DNA from: Guillardia theta CCMP2712
Taxonomy: Eukaryota > Cryptophyceae > Pyrenomonadales > Geminigeraceae
Reading direction: 5' to 3'
NCBI RefSeq assembly: GCF_000315625.1
Contig: NW_005434582.1
Span: 235,824 to 264,328 of the forward strand
DNA length: 28,505 bases
This document shows, piece after piece, positions 1 through 12,464 of the stretch. The notes beneath the pieces are model-generated. The model was not told where the DNA came from and made no database searches. It worked only from the letters and a program-made list of their open reading frames with translations. Both the position numbers and the translations under genes were made by a program. Numbering within the stretch: position 1 is the stretch's first letter; every line of letters begins with the position of its first letter.

Positions 1-77
1 AAGAAGAGTGAAAAAGAGAGGAGGAGGGAGGAGAGCAAGAGCAGGTCAGGCTCTACAGGAACAACAGCTACAACTCA

Positions 78-3002
<2,925 letters not shown>

Positions 3003-4485
3003 CTTCAAGAGATGAACAGAACAAACTCAAGGAAGCGGTAAGCGCAATGAGGTAAGGGGTAGTTCGTGTTCCGACTGCAAGTCGATCGTCACAAGATCAT
3101 TAGCACGCAAGAGTCAGCGCCAAGCTGTCTGCTCGTTTCTGGTCTACATCAACCTCGTCCTGGAAGCTCTACAAGCCTTTACATGTCCCTAAGATTTTCT
3201 GCCGGATACAAATACACTTTTTATGAAGAGTACCCGCTATTGAGCTCCGTTGATTTGAGTCACTGCTTGAATCCCCCGATCCCAGTCTCTCTTCTGAGCT
3301 CATTGGAATCTCTTACTTCTCTCCTCCATTCGCCCACTCACCCGCTCTGCTTCCACCCATCCTATCTCCCCACTCCAATCCCCTCGTCCCTCCTCGTCCC
3401 TCCCTTACACTCCTCCCTTCTCCCTCTTCCTCTCTCATCCTCCCTTGCCCTTCTCCTCTCTGGGGTACCATCTACCTCGCTTTCCTCACCGATCCTTCTC
3501 TTCTCCATCCTCTTCTCTCCTCTCCCCTCCGCTCTCCCGCCCATCTCCCTGCATGCTTCCTCTCATACTGGCACCTCATCCCCTCGCAGACCTCTCCCTG
3601 TGATGAGCCAGTCTGCCTCAGAGGCTGCCGCTCTGAGCCGCCGGGCCGCGCAGCCGCCGGGCGTTCGGAAGTTCCGAGTTCAACCGGGCCGGCGGCTGAG
3701 CGGCGTTCAATTCAGTGGACAGGCTTGGGAAATGATTGCAGTGCGGCCGGCGGCCCCAGCCCGCCGCACCGTGACTGGCATCCGACTTGAGTCCGGCGTC
3801 ACGTACCGAGCCACGGCCCTCCGTCGCTCACACTGCCCGCTCGGAGCGCCGGGCGGCGCCGCCGGCGGTGACCGGCGGGCCGCCGCGTCCGACGGTCCGC
3901 CGAGTCACTGGCAAACCTTGACACACCGTGAGTTGGTGACCGCGCCGCCGTTACTAGTTACGGGCGGCTACCGTAGTACTACGGCGTGACCGACTGACTC
4001 GGCGGTGACTCATCATGGCATGATGGGGCCGAAAAGGTCACATTCAAGTCGACGTCACCGTTGCACTCAGGCTGGATTATAGCAGGCCATCATCTGGGAC
4101 TTTAGGAGTCGGACGGACTCATCACTGTGTCTAACTAGTACCGCACATCGCGATCGGGTGTTAGGATCTAATGCCGAACTAATGCCGTACTGATTGTCAC
4201 GTTGCACTTTCAAATGGTCAAAACTTTTTGTTGACATCATCATGTCCATTACTACCTTAAGTTGCAATCGTTCCGAGTTTATTATCGATAGTCAAATCGG
4301 TATTATGACCCATGTCACACAGGAAAATCGCTGCTGTCGATTTTTTCAGTTCCAAACTTAAATATACGCAATCCGGTTGGGTCAAAATCTCACTTCTCTA
4401 ATACTTACTGTATTGTACGCTTATCCTCTTGCTGTAAAGCCCGTCGAAGGAAAATTACAGCCAACAAATTTCCTCCCTTTCACAC
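3003..4485. other. Gene-free spacer between DHX16 and the AT-hook gene
   Basis: I see no supportable gene. About 3280-3600 is a pyrimidine-rich tract on the plus strand (CTC/TCC runs). About 3605-4030 is an extremely GC-rich block described separately. About 4060-4480 is AT-richer, non-repetitive sequence with no long conserved reading frame; part of it may be 3' untranslated sequence of the minus-strand AT-hook gene ending at 4486. A plus-strand open frame across 3066-3989 is made of low-complexity Ser/Leu/Pro followed by translated GC-rich repeat and looks non-coding. Confidence 0.6.
3610..4030. repeat. GC-rich block 1, candidate dispersed repeat
   Basis: Abrupt change from pyrimidine-rich simple sequence to GC-rich sequence full of CCGG, GGCCG and CCGTGAC words. 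Its left edge holds AGTCTGCCTCAGAG at 3610-3623, which recurs in inverted orientation at the right edge of the block near 10576 and, as a 13-base match, at the left edge of the block near 16656. It contains GTTCAACCGG (3678-3687), whose reverse complement is embedded in the 14-mer found twice in block 2, and a 14-bp perfect palindrome at 3971-3984. No coding potential is recognised. It could be a decayed non-autonomous transposable element; that is inference. Confidence 0.4.
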
Positions 4486-6843
4486 TCAAGTGTTCTGTGG
4501 TCTGTTCGAAGCGTCCCAAGCACGTAGCTTCTCAAGCGACTCAAGCGACGTCGAAGCTTGCTGTGCTCGCAGCACAGCACTTCTCCTTAGCCCTTGAAGA
4601 CTGACAAGACCGCCGCTGATGTTTGTTTCTTCCCTCCCTTTGACAAGCTGATTGCCATATTCCGTTGTCATGTCTTTGGCTTCACCAACACCTGCTACTT
4701 CCGGTGGCAATGCTCCACTATCCGCATTTGCAATCGCTGGAGCGGAAGCCTTGTCTGCCAAACTCGCACTGGTCATCAACTCTGCGGCGCGTGCAAGACG
4801 GTCTCTGCCTTCTGAAAGCATCGGGACATCCTCATTAGGCCTTGGACGCGCACTGCTGTTGACGCTTGCACCGGTTACAAATGCCTTTGCCTTCAAAGGA
4901 GCACTAGTAGTGCTGTTTTCGACATCAACACTTGCCATGACCTGCGCTGCCCTTGCCAGCCTTTCATTGTCTGCAGTACTAGCAAAAGCTATCAATTCAG
5001 CAGACCTTGCAAGATGTTCGTTGATGTTGCTGCTGGAGGGCACCCATTCTTCCACTGGCCTTGCGAGGATCTCATGTCCCATGTTCGCCATGTTCTGCAG
5101 ATCAGCTGCTGCCGCTTGAAACCCTCCCTCAACATTCATACTTTGTTGCGAGCCCCCCGCCGTTGTACCCGGATTTTTCTTTGCCTGCTGCGGACGCGGA
5201 GGACACTCTTTACACCGAGATTTCTGCCGTAAGTGAACACAAAGGCTAGACCCTCTGCAATCTCTGCACCCTCCTCGCTGCCTCTTGTGGATGCATATAC
5301 CAACTCCACCACATTCTTTGCAACGAGACTTCTGTCTTCCATGCACACACAATCCTCCGCCCCCGCACTCCCTGCAAGCTGATTTTTGTTTGCCATGCAT
5401 ACACACTCCACCACCTCCACATTCCCTACATCGTGATCGTTGCTTGTCGTGAGGGCATATACTTCCGCCACCACAGACTCTGCATTGAGTTCGTCGTTTG
5501 CCGTGCTCGCAGATGCTCCCTCCTCCACATTCAACGCATCTAGACTTCTGTTTATGATGCTGGCAAATGCCTCCGCCCCCACAGGGTTTGCAGCCAGAGC
5601 GCTGTATCCCATGCACACAAATGCTGCCCCCACCGCAATCCTTGCATCGTGATCTTCGCCTTCCATGAACGCAGATGCTTCCTCCTCCACACTCCTTGCA
5701 TTGTGATCTTCTCCTATCATGATGACATCTGCTATTTACGCCGCAGATCTTGCATTGTGACCTGTTTCTGTCATGCTCACAGATGCTGCCTCCTCCACAC
5801 TCTTTGCATCTAGATCTTTGCTTCCTGTGTATGCATATACTGCCTCCACCACAGTCTCTGCATCCAGATTTCTGTCTACCGTGAATACATAAATCACTTC
5901 CCCCACAATCTTTGCATCTGGGTCGTGGCTTGCCATGGGGACACAATTTCTTTTTCTTGCACTCCTTGCATTCAGATTTCTTGGAGCCATGCTCGCATGT
6001 GCCCCCCCCGCACTCCTTACATCGAGATTTTGGTTTGCCGTGTTCACACTTGGGATGTTTGCTTTGCTTCTCCTCACCCGCACTAGAGCCCTCAAGTTTG
6101 CGCTTGCCTCCCACTGCTGTCTCATCCGCATTCGTATCGGCTGTTGGCTTATCAGTGCTATCAGTTTCGGCCTTGCCTGAGCCGTCTGGAGCATCTGGCT
6201 TGTCTGCTACTGCCACTGCAGCTTTGCTTTTATCTTTTGGAGGCCTGCCCCTACCCCTGCCTGCTGGCTTGCTCGGGTCTTTGGGAGGCCTGCCCCTACC
6301 CCTCCCTTTGGCAGGAGGAGCATCTTTGCCGTCTGCCCCTTCTTCCAGGCTTTGTGTCACCGGTTGAGCAGCAGAACTTCCTTCCACTGGTGGATCTTTT
6401 TTCTCCGCCACCAGCTCATCTCCCTTGCCCTCTGAAGTTGACTTGTCTGCATTATCCGATGCTGCCGTCTTGTCTGTCTTATCTGATGCAACTGGCTGTT
6501 CAGCCCTGTCCTCTGTCATAGCGTTATTCCCCTTATCCTCTGCCATTGGCTGACTTCCTGCTTGCCATGTCTCAGCTGGCATGGTGGGGGGTTCTTTTGC
6601 TAGCTGGGTGGGCGTCTGCCCTGCCTGCACTTCAGTATCTACGTGCATAGCTGTCTGCTGTTCCATCTCCTTCACACGCTCTTGAGGCTGCGATGTCTTC
6701 TGCTCCGCCATGTTCACATCGTCATCTTGTCTCACGTCATTGCTATCACTGCCGCTCTCTGTATCGTCCGCTGCCATTGCCGCTTCGACCGCGAGGCTCG
6801 TGCCCCTCATCCTTCCTGCACCCACCCCTACCCCCACCCCCAC
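4486..6843 (-). CDS. AT-hook protein with 16 tandem CxH-x6-CxxC putative zinc modules
   Basis: Single uninterrupted frame of 785 codons; a later Met (residue 12 or 23) may be the true start because the first eleven residues are a Gly/Val run encoded by G-rich repeat. In order: acidic Ser/Thr/Glu/Lys-rich region 24-175; two AT-hooks with GRGRGRPPKD cores (about 180-189 and 195-204); a basic KRKL 248-250 region that may be a nuclear signal; then residues 266-547 form 16 repeats, mostly 18 long, each with Cys-x-His-x6-Cys-x2-Cys and a GGGSI-type linker. All 64 potential ligands are present. The tail holds a repeated LARAAELM-like helix (610-691). The AT-hooks imply binding to the DNA minor groove; the repeats look like compact CHCC zinc knuckles. 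I do not recognise a named orthologue and assign no specific function. It is likely nuclear and could be a chromatin or transcription factor. Confidence 0.85.
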   Translation of the reverse strand: MGVGVGVGAGRMRGTSLAVEAAMAADDTESGSDSNDVRQDDDVNMAEQKTSQPQERVKEMEQQTAMHVDTEVQAGQTPTQLAKEPPTMPAETWQAGSQPMAEDKGNNAMTEDRAEQPVASDKTDKTAASDNADKSTSEGKGDELVAEKKDPPVEGSSAAQPVTQSLEEGADGKDAPPAKGRGRGRPPKDPSKPAGRGRGRPPKDKSKAAVAVADKPDAPDGSGKAETDSTDKPTADTNADETAVGGKRKLEGSSAGEEKQSKHPKCEHGKPKSRCKECGGGTCEHGSKKSECKECKKKKLCPHGKPRPRCKDCGGSDLCIHGRQKSGCRDCGGGSICIHRKQRSRCKECGGGSICEHDRNRSQCKICGVNSRCHHDRRRSQCKECGGGSICVHGRRRSRCKDCGGGSICVHGIQRSGCKPCGGGGICQHHKQKSRCVECGGGSICEHGKRRTQCRVCGGGSICPHDKQRSRCRECGGGGVCMHGKQKSACRECGGGGLCVHGRQKSRCKECGGVGICIHKRQRGGCRDCRGSSLCVHLRQKSRCKECPPRPQQAKKNPGTTAGGSQQSMNVEGGFQAAAADLQNMANMGHEILARPVEEWVPSSSNINEHLARSAELIAFASTADNERLARAAQVMASVDVENSTTSAPLKAKAFVTGASVNSSARPRPNEDVPMLSEGRDRLARAAELMTSASLADKASAPAIANADSGALPPEVAGVGEAKDMTTEYGNQLVKGREETNISGGLVSLQGLRRSAVLRAQQASTSLESLEKLRAWDASNRPQNT
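5203..6048 (-). repeat. 54-bp coding tandem repeat, 16 units
   Basis: Each 54-bp unit encodes one 18-residue CHCC module (unit 1 is one codon shorter). Units have drifted considerably at the DNA level, yet the Cys and His codons are kept in every copy. The consensus is C-x-H-G-[KR]-x-[KR]-S-x-C-[KR]-x-C-G-G-G-S-I. Units 2 and 6 have unusual linkers (KKKKL and GVNSR), and unit 15 has RGSSL. The pattern indicates expansion by unit duplication followed by purifying selection on the ligands. Confidence 0.9.
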
Positions 6844-6866
6844 CTCTCACACCCTACCCCCTGATG
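6815..6866 (-). promoter_or_regulatory. G-rich, quadruplex-capable tract at the AT-hook gene start
   Basis: On the minus strand there are at least five runs of three to five G separated by one to three bases, spanning the annotated start codon and first ten codons. The plus strand reads as CCCACCCC/CCCTACCC repeats, and scattered CCCTACC words continue to about 7125. This meets the usual G3+ with short loops rule for a G-quadruplex. Whether it is promoter, 5' leader or coding depends on the true start codon, which I cannot settle. Confidence 0.45.
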
Positions 6867-7585
6867 TAATTGCACCCTCATACCACTACCCTCCTTATGA
6901 CCTCCAGCACCCTATTTTCACCCCTGCGGAGCTAGTCGTACCCTTCATTAAACATCATTTCACCCGGTACCATGATGGCCCTGATGCGAATCCTGTAGGA
7001 AACATTTGCCTACCCCTGGTGTTGATTTTACTACCCCTCCTTGTATAACCCCTACCCGGAATTCCTAACGCTCAAACGTTCCACAAGAGCTTCCACAGAA
7101 CGTTTGACCCTACCCTTGGTTCGACCCTATTCTCAGAGGAGGACTACCGGTATTAAAGTACCCCCACCCTCTCCAGAACCCACCCCTCACCCCCCACCCC
7201 CTTTTACTATATCTCCGTGAATGCAGGGGCGATTTGAACTGCTGTACCAATTTATGTTTATGGACTAAAAAATATGTAAACTTGAATTTATTTTTGAAAA
7301 CTTTTTTTTTGATGCCGCAAGTTGACTGCAATAGGAAACTACTTGATGAGAAGTTCTGCCCTACTATCTTACTTAGGTAAGTCCTGATGCGGGTGTCTTC
7401 GACATACATCTCGATTGAGAATAAAAAAAAAGGGACTCGTCGCTGGCGCTGCGGCCATTATTAATTAAACTTGGCAGGAGAAAGAGGCCGCCTGTCTCTG
7501 ATAAAGTGGGTCCCATGATGTCGCCGATAGCCGTCAACTGAGAGAGGGGAACAGCTTGCAAAACTGATCAGAGTCGGACTCGGAG
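6844..7585. other. Gene-free spacer between divergent genes
   Basis: Lies between the minus-strand AT-hook gene and the plus-strand DUF3431-like gene, so it should contain both promoters. The left part is rich in CCCTACCC-like words; 7240-7330 is AT-rich with A and T homopolymers; 7423-7433 is an A run. No conserved reading frame and no RNA gene recognised. Confidence 0.55.
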
Positions 7586-9295
7586 ATGAGATCTATCAGG
7601 TCGATGATATGGAGGGGGAGGAAGGGATCATTCCTGCTTCGTGTGCTCCTTGCTCTCGTGCTCTTTTCTGCACTCCTCCAAGCCTTCTTCATCTCGAACC
7701 TTGGTCAAGCCGGTGGATCTGAGGCTTCTCGCCGTCGTGCCAGCGAAGGTTGCAGTCTGAACGGGTATGTACACAGGTGTACCCGTCTGTCTGACATCCT
7801 CGAGGGGTTCGACCGAGTCAAGTCGTACTTCTCCGAGTGGGTCGCAGGCTCGAGCCCGAGGTTGGACTGTTTGACTGACAGAGAATCACGGGGAGTTTGC
7901 AAGAAGGGAGAGTTTCTATGCCTGGACCCCGGCGCGCGTTTGCTGGATCAGAAGGTCTTGGACGAGAACAATGTGACGAGGAACTATTGCTTCCTCGAAC
8001 GAATGTGGTCTTTATGTCAGCCGTCCAATTACGCGTCGAGCCGGCCTGACGATTGTTTGGACAGCGTCACATCGTATGGAGTTTGTGGAAAGGGAGAAAA
8101 CCTCTGCGGGTGGGGGCAGCTCAACAAATTTTCTCCCTCGCTTCGAGCGAGGTTGCAGGTGCCCAAGGTGAAATCCAGGTGTATTGCTCAGGCTCTCCCT
8201 ACAGGAGATGTCCATGTGGTCATTGCCATGAGAGATGCCTCGCCGACCATGAAGGTCGTCGAGGACATCGCCCTCATGGGGCTCACGAACAGCATCGTCT
8301 TCCTCTACAGGAGAGCGGACAGCGGACTCAACGTCGCCGGGACGGTATCATCCGCTCCGATCGCAGGCTTTCCTTGCGGGCTGACAGTCGTCGAGAAGTT
8401 GTTAGTTCCTAACAGAGGCAACGAAGCTGCTGCCTATCTCGCACACATTGCGGAGTATTACGACAATCTCCCTTCCTTCCTCGTCTTCATGCACGACCAC
8501 GGCATTCGTAGTTGGCACAGTGAGCTCAGGCCGATGTTCAAGAGGACTCGGGCTTTCTATCTCCTGATGGCCTCGAAACTCCAAGGAGCGGATGGGAAAC
8601 CTGTCTATCCTGAGCTGTCACAGTTCCCTTCCTACCCGTACGTGCGGCGATTCACAGAGAACGTCGTCACTTTGAACAGTTGCTACTGCAGCAGGTTGAA
8701 GGAGCCTCTCTGCTGGGATAAGTACACTATGAACGCCTATGAAAGGGACACCAATCGAACGGTTCATGATCCTAAAAGCGAAGAGCTGCATCACAGGTGC
8801 AAACGGGTGGTACAGTCCTTGAGGATCCAGAAGTCAAACCTCTCCCACTCAAACCTCTCCCAGTCTGAGGGCCCGGGCCCGGGACTCGAAGGTCGGCGAC
8901 TCTTGTGGCAAGAGCCCCCCGAGGCCATTCAGCAATCCGACAAGATTTTCCGGAGGATTCTTGACAGGCGGGGGCAACCAAAGAGGATGCCAGACGGCGC
9001 TCAGGATGTGCCGTTCTGGTCCTGTTGCGCCATGTTCATCACGCAGGCAAGGCAAGTGCGAAGGCAGCCGAGGCAGTACTACCTGGAAAGCCTTGACGCG
9101 CTCTTGTCGACCAACCAACTTTCACACTTCACGGGGAGGTGGTTCGAGTTCAACTGGTATGAACTCCTTTTTGACCCTGCAGGCGGCTCAGACCCGTTGC
9201 GACCGAGACTGTACCTGGAGATCGACGACGTCTATGCGGAAATCTATGATGAAAAGAACCCGCTGGAGGATTTACAGCAGTTTCTTGACGCCTGA
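7586..9295 (+). CDS. Type II membrane protein with DUF3431-like domain
   Basis: Intronless, 569 residues. The N-terminus is basic (MRSIRSMIWRGRKG) followed by a hydrophobic segment at about 15-37, a signal anchor that puts the rest in the ER/Golgi lumen or outside the cell. Residues 94-199 hold two copies of a cysteine module (DCL-x7-GVC-x-KGE-x-LC then a distal Cys). Residues about 208-320 and 475-530 match the DUF3431 pattern as I remember it: a first beta strand (VHVVIAM), VPNRGNEAAAYLAHI, LPSFLVFMHDHG, and near the end PFWSCCAMFITQARQVRRQP followed by FEFNWYELLF. Possible N-glycosylation sites are at N129, N390, N418 and N423, consistent with a secretory location. DUF3431 proteins are often found near glycan genes, but their reaction is not established, so I assign none. 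A low-complexity insert occupies about 415-470. Confidence 0.82.
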   Translation: MRSIRSMIWRGRKGSFLLRVLLALVLFSALLQAFFISNLGQAGGSEASRRRASEGCSLNGYVHRCTRLSDILEGFDRVKSYFSEWVAGSSPRLDCLTDRESRGVCKKGEFLCLDPGARLLDQKVLDENNVTRNYCFLERMWSLCQPSNYASSRPDDCLDSVTSYGVCGKGENLCGWGQLNKFSPSLRARLQVPKVKSRCIAQALPTGDVHVVIAMRDASPTMKVVEDIALMGLTNSIVFLYRRADSGLNVAGTVSSAPIAGFPCGLTVVEKLLVPNRGNEAAAYLAHIAEYYDNLPSFLVFMHDHGIRSWHSELRPMFKRTRAFYLLMASKLQGADGKPVYPELSQFPSYPYVRRFTENVVTLNSCYCSRLKEPLCWDKYTMNAYERDTNRTVHDPKSEELHHRCKRVVQSLRIQKSNLSHSNLSQSEGPGPGLEGRRLLWQEPPEAIQQSDKIFRRILDRRGQPKRMPDGAQDVPFWSCCAMFITQARQVRRQPRQYYLESLDALLSTNQLSHFTGRWFEFNWYELLFDPAGGSDPLRPRLYLEIDDVYAEIYDEKNPLEDLQQFLDA

Positions 9296-9599
9296 TGCTT
9301 TCGTGGTCGCACCCTCCTGGCAAGACGTTGAAGTGAGTGGCTCCCTGTCAAAATCATCCCTGCCAGGCTCGACGCAAATGCCATTATTGCCTCTTTGCCG
9401 GCGGTCATGGCGGCTTGTAAGTTCACAGCCTGTCAACTTCACGTGGACCGTGCCCGGCGCAGTGCGCGGCGAACTGGTGGACATGGGAGCTCGGCGGGGG
9501 CGGACCCATCATGTCCGAGGCAAGGTGGGCCGATCAGCCGGGCTGTGAATGACGATCAGCCGTTGAGCCCTAGCCTGTACAAAGTGCACAGTTCAAGAA

Positions 9600-10576
9600 T
9601 ACAAGCAAATCCTCCCGTACTTGCGTACCCCCCCGACGAGCGGAAGCAAACAGCCACTTCAATGCGGTGGCACCCACCGGTTGAACCGTGGGAATCCATG
9701 TCAGAGGCACAAGAACAGACTCTCCTGCTTGTCCTCGTTCTGACTTGACTTCACTTTTGGAGAAACTTGCGGAAGTAAGTTTAAGATGATCCCGGGAGAC
9801 AGGCCCGGCCGGTTGAACCGTGACCGACGGTACCCCCCGGTGACCCGTCGGTGAAGAGTCCAAGGCTGGAACATGCCTGGGCCTGGTCACCTACCAGGCT
9901 AAAGCAACCTAGACCACCCTCCAGCATTTGATTTGCCACGGCCCAAGTTTCGACCGGCGGCACCCTTCGGCCCGGAATCATTGAATGAGTGCCGTCGGTC
10001 GAAACTATCAGAACTTCGCCGGAGGCCGCCCGGCCCACTCACCGTCGTGCTGACTCTGCCGGTGTGTTTCGACTCCTCGGGCCGAGTGACCACTGTGCGG
10101 CCTTTGCCACGGTGCACTCACGCCACCGCCGCCGGGGGCGTACGGTCACGCACAGGCTGCCGCGGCCGCCGCAGTGCGGAGTCCGACCGGGCCGGGGCCC
10201 GGCGGCCGTCCGTCCCGGCAACACTGCCCCGTGACGGCGGTGAGCAGTGGCACATGCAGTCACGAACGCATCCCCACGGGCCCACTCCCGGCCCGCCGGG
10301 CTTGAGAAACCGTGAACCGTACTACCGTACGGCCCGGTACTTCAAGACTAGTTCAGTTAGTACCACGGTAAACTTCGTACGGTGCCCCGACTCCGAGTGT
10401 CTGCACCTTCGGGCTGCCAGCAGTGACAGCCTCGCCGTCCGACCGTGCGGCAGCCGCATCCCGGGGCCCCGTCACGGTAACTCAGTAAGTTACTCGGCGG
10501 ATCGGACGGTCGCCGCTGGGGGCTCAGTGGGGGTCCGGCCCGCCGGGATGCGATGACTCGGGCTCTGAGGCAGACT
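9600..10576. repeat. GC-rich block 2, candidate dispersed repeat
   Basis: Same character as the block at 3610: CCGG- and CCGTGAC-rich with no conserved frame. CCGGTTGAACCGTG occurs exactly at 9677-9690 and 9809-9822. The right edge at 10563-10576 is CTCTGAGGCAGACT, the reverse complement of the left edge of block 1. Beyond it the sequence returns to simple repeats. The left boundary is uncertain. Possibly a decayed transposable element. Confidence 0.4.
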
Positions 10577-10663
10577 ATCAACTGCAGGCGTTTCCAGTAG
10601 TCAACCGCCAGCAGCAGCTCAGGGCCTATGGGGGGGGAGAGAGAGAGAGAAAGAGAGAGGACA

Positions 10664-10847
<184 letters not shown>

Positions 10848-11420
10848 GGTGAACGAGAGGAGACGAGAGTGATAATGATCAGTGATGGAGACGAGAGGAT
10901 GATGAAGAAGAAGGGGAGGACGGAGGAGGAGAAGGAAGAGGAACTTGAAGAGGAGGAAGAAAAAGAAGAGAGAAGCCGAGAGAGTCACGAACAGATCATG
11001 AGGAGGAGAGAGAGCAGGAGCAGGAGGGGAAAGAGAAACAAGAAGTCAGGAAGTGAAGTGAAGTGAAATAGGCAGCAGAGAGAGTAGAGAAGAGAACGGG
11101 GAGTGAAGATAGGGAAAGCGAGAGAAATGGGAGAGGGGAGAGGGGAGAGGGGAGAGGGGAGAGGTGTGTCAATACATTCCGGTCACCAAGGAGCACATAA
11201 CAGCTCGGTTGTCTTCCCTAGAGTGACTTTTACCAGCAGAGTAGTCGATGGTCTGAAGAGGATCAGGTGAATCTGTGACGAAAAGCAGCACGAGGAGATC
11301 GAGGGAGGAGCGAGTAAGAGCAGGAGGGGAGCGGGTCAAGGAGTCAAGCTTCATCGTCAAGGTCTCTCCTCGACATCGTCGTCAGCCTCCCAGCCTTGTG
11401 CTCGTCTCCTCCGCGTCGGG

Positions 11421-12423
11421 ATGGAGAATGCGGGAGATGAAGTCAGGGGGTCAGGGGTCAGGGGCATGAGGCCGCCAAAGTCACTTCCGGTCAGCTCGAG
11501 ATCCTCGAGCCGAGCAGGCAGCCGGGCAGAGGGTGAAGAGGGGAGGAGGGTTTTAGGAGGAGAGGAAGGAAGAGACAGGCGGACGAGGACGGTAGCGGAG
11601 GCGACGAGAGTGCTGCCCTCACGATCGATGAGCCGCACGACACTCAGCGAGGGCAGGGGAGGCTCTGTGTCAAGGGGGGGGAGCAGAGGGAGCGAGAGAG
11701 GAGGGGAGAGCGCGAGGGGAGGGGAGGCAGCGATGAAGCAGGAAGGGAAGCATCAGCCTTCACTGGGAACTGAGACGAGGCGCAAAAAACGAACTCAGCT
11801 CGAGCTGGAGGAGCTGAAGCAGAAGCTGCATGACGACGAGGGGAGACCGTTCAGCCGGCTGCAGAAGCACCTGCTGGACAAGCAGGAGGAGGACGAGAAG
11901 CTGTCGCTGCAGCAGGCTCTTCTTGACGCCACTGGGATGTCGCTGTCGGAAGGGGCGATGGAGGAGCTGGGGAGGCTGAGCGGAACTTATCGAGACTATT
12001 CGAAGATCCTCAACAGCCTGTGGGATGAAAGAATGTTACATAGACAGACTGAGGTGGAGGAGAAGCGCAAGGGCCCCTCCCACGCTCCCCGCTACCTCTT
12101 CTTCTACAACCGACCTGCGGGCTTCTACAACGACAACATCGAGCCCTCCCCTCACTTCTACGGGGTGAAGAAGAGCAGCTCGAGTGTGCGGTACAACCTC
12201 TTCACCAACGAGAGGACGGACATGCTGGCCAAGACCCTCCCTCGCTCCTTCGTCGACCGCCTCGATGCCGAGATGAAGATTGTTCCTGCCAATCACCCCG
12301 TGACCAAACGACCTCTCGACCCCTGGCTGTGCCATCTCTCCATAGGGCAGGTATGACCCCTCCTCCCTCCCATCTAGAGCTGACTATGCCTCTCCTCCTT
12401 CCTCTCCTTCTTCTCTCACTCCC

Positions 12424-12464
<41 letters not shown>

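Noticed and set aside
3066-3989. Plus-strand open frame of 307 codons
   Set aside because: First half is Ser/Leu/Pro from pyrimidine repeats and second half is translated GC-rich repeat; no domain, no conserved composition, no neighbouring exon in phase.
5203-6048. CRISPR-like array
   Set aside because: The 54-bp units are contiguous, coding and lack unique spacers between constant repeats.
5136-6194. Minus-strand frames of 194 and 152 codons and plus-strand frames over the zinc array
   Set aside because: Alternative-frame translations of the 54-bp tandem repeat; only the 785-codon frame keeps the Cys/His pattern.
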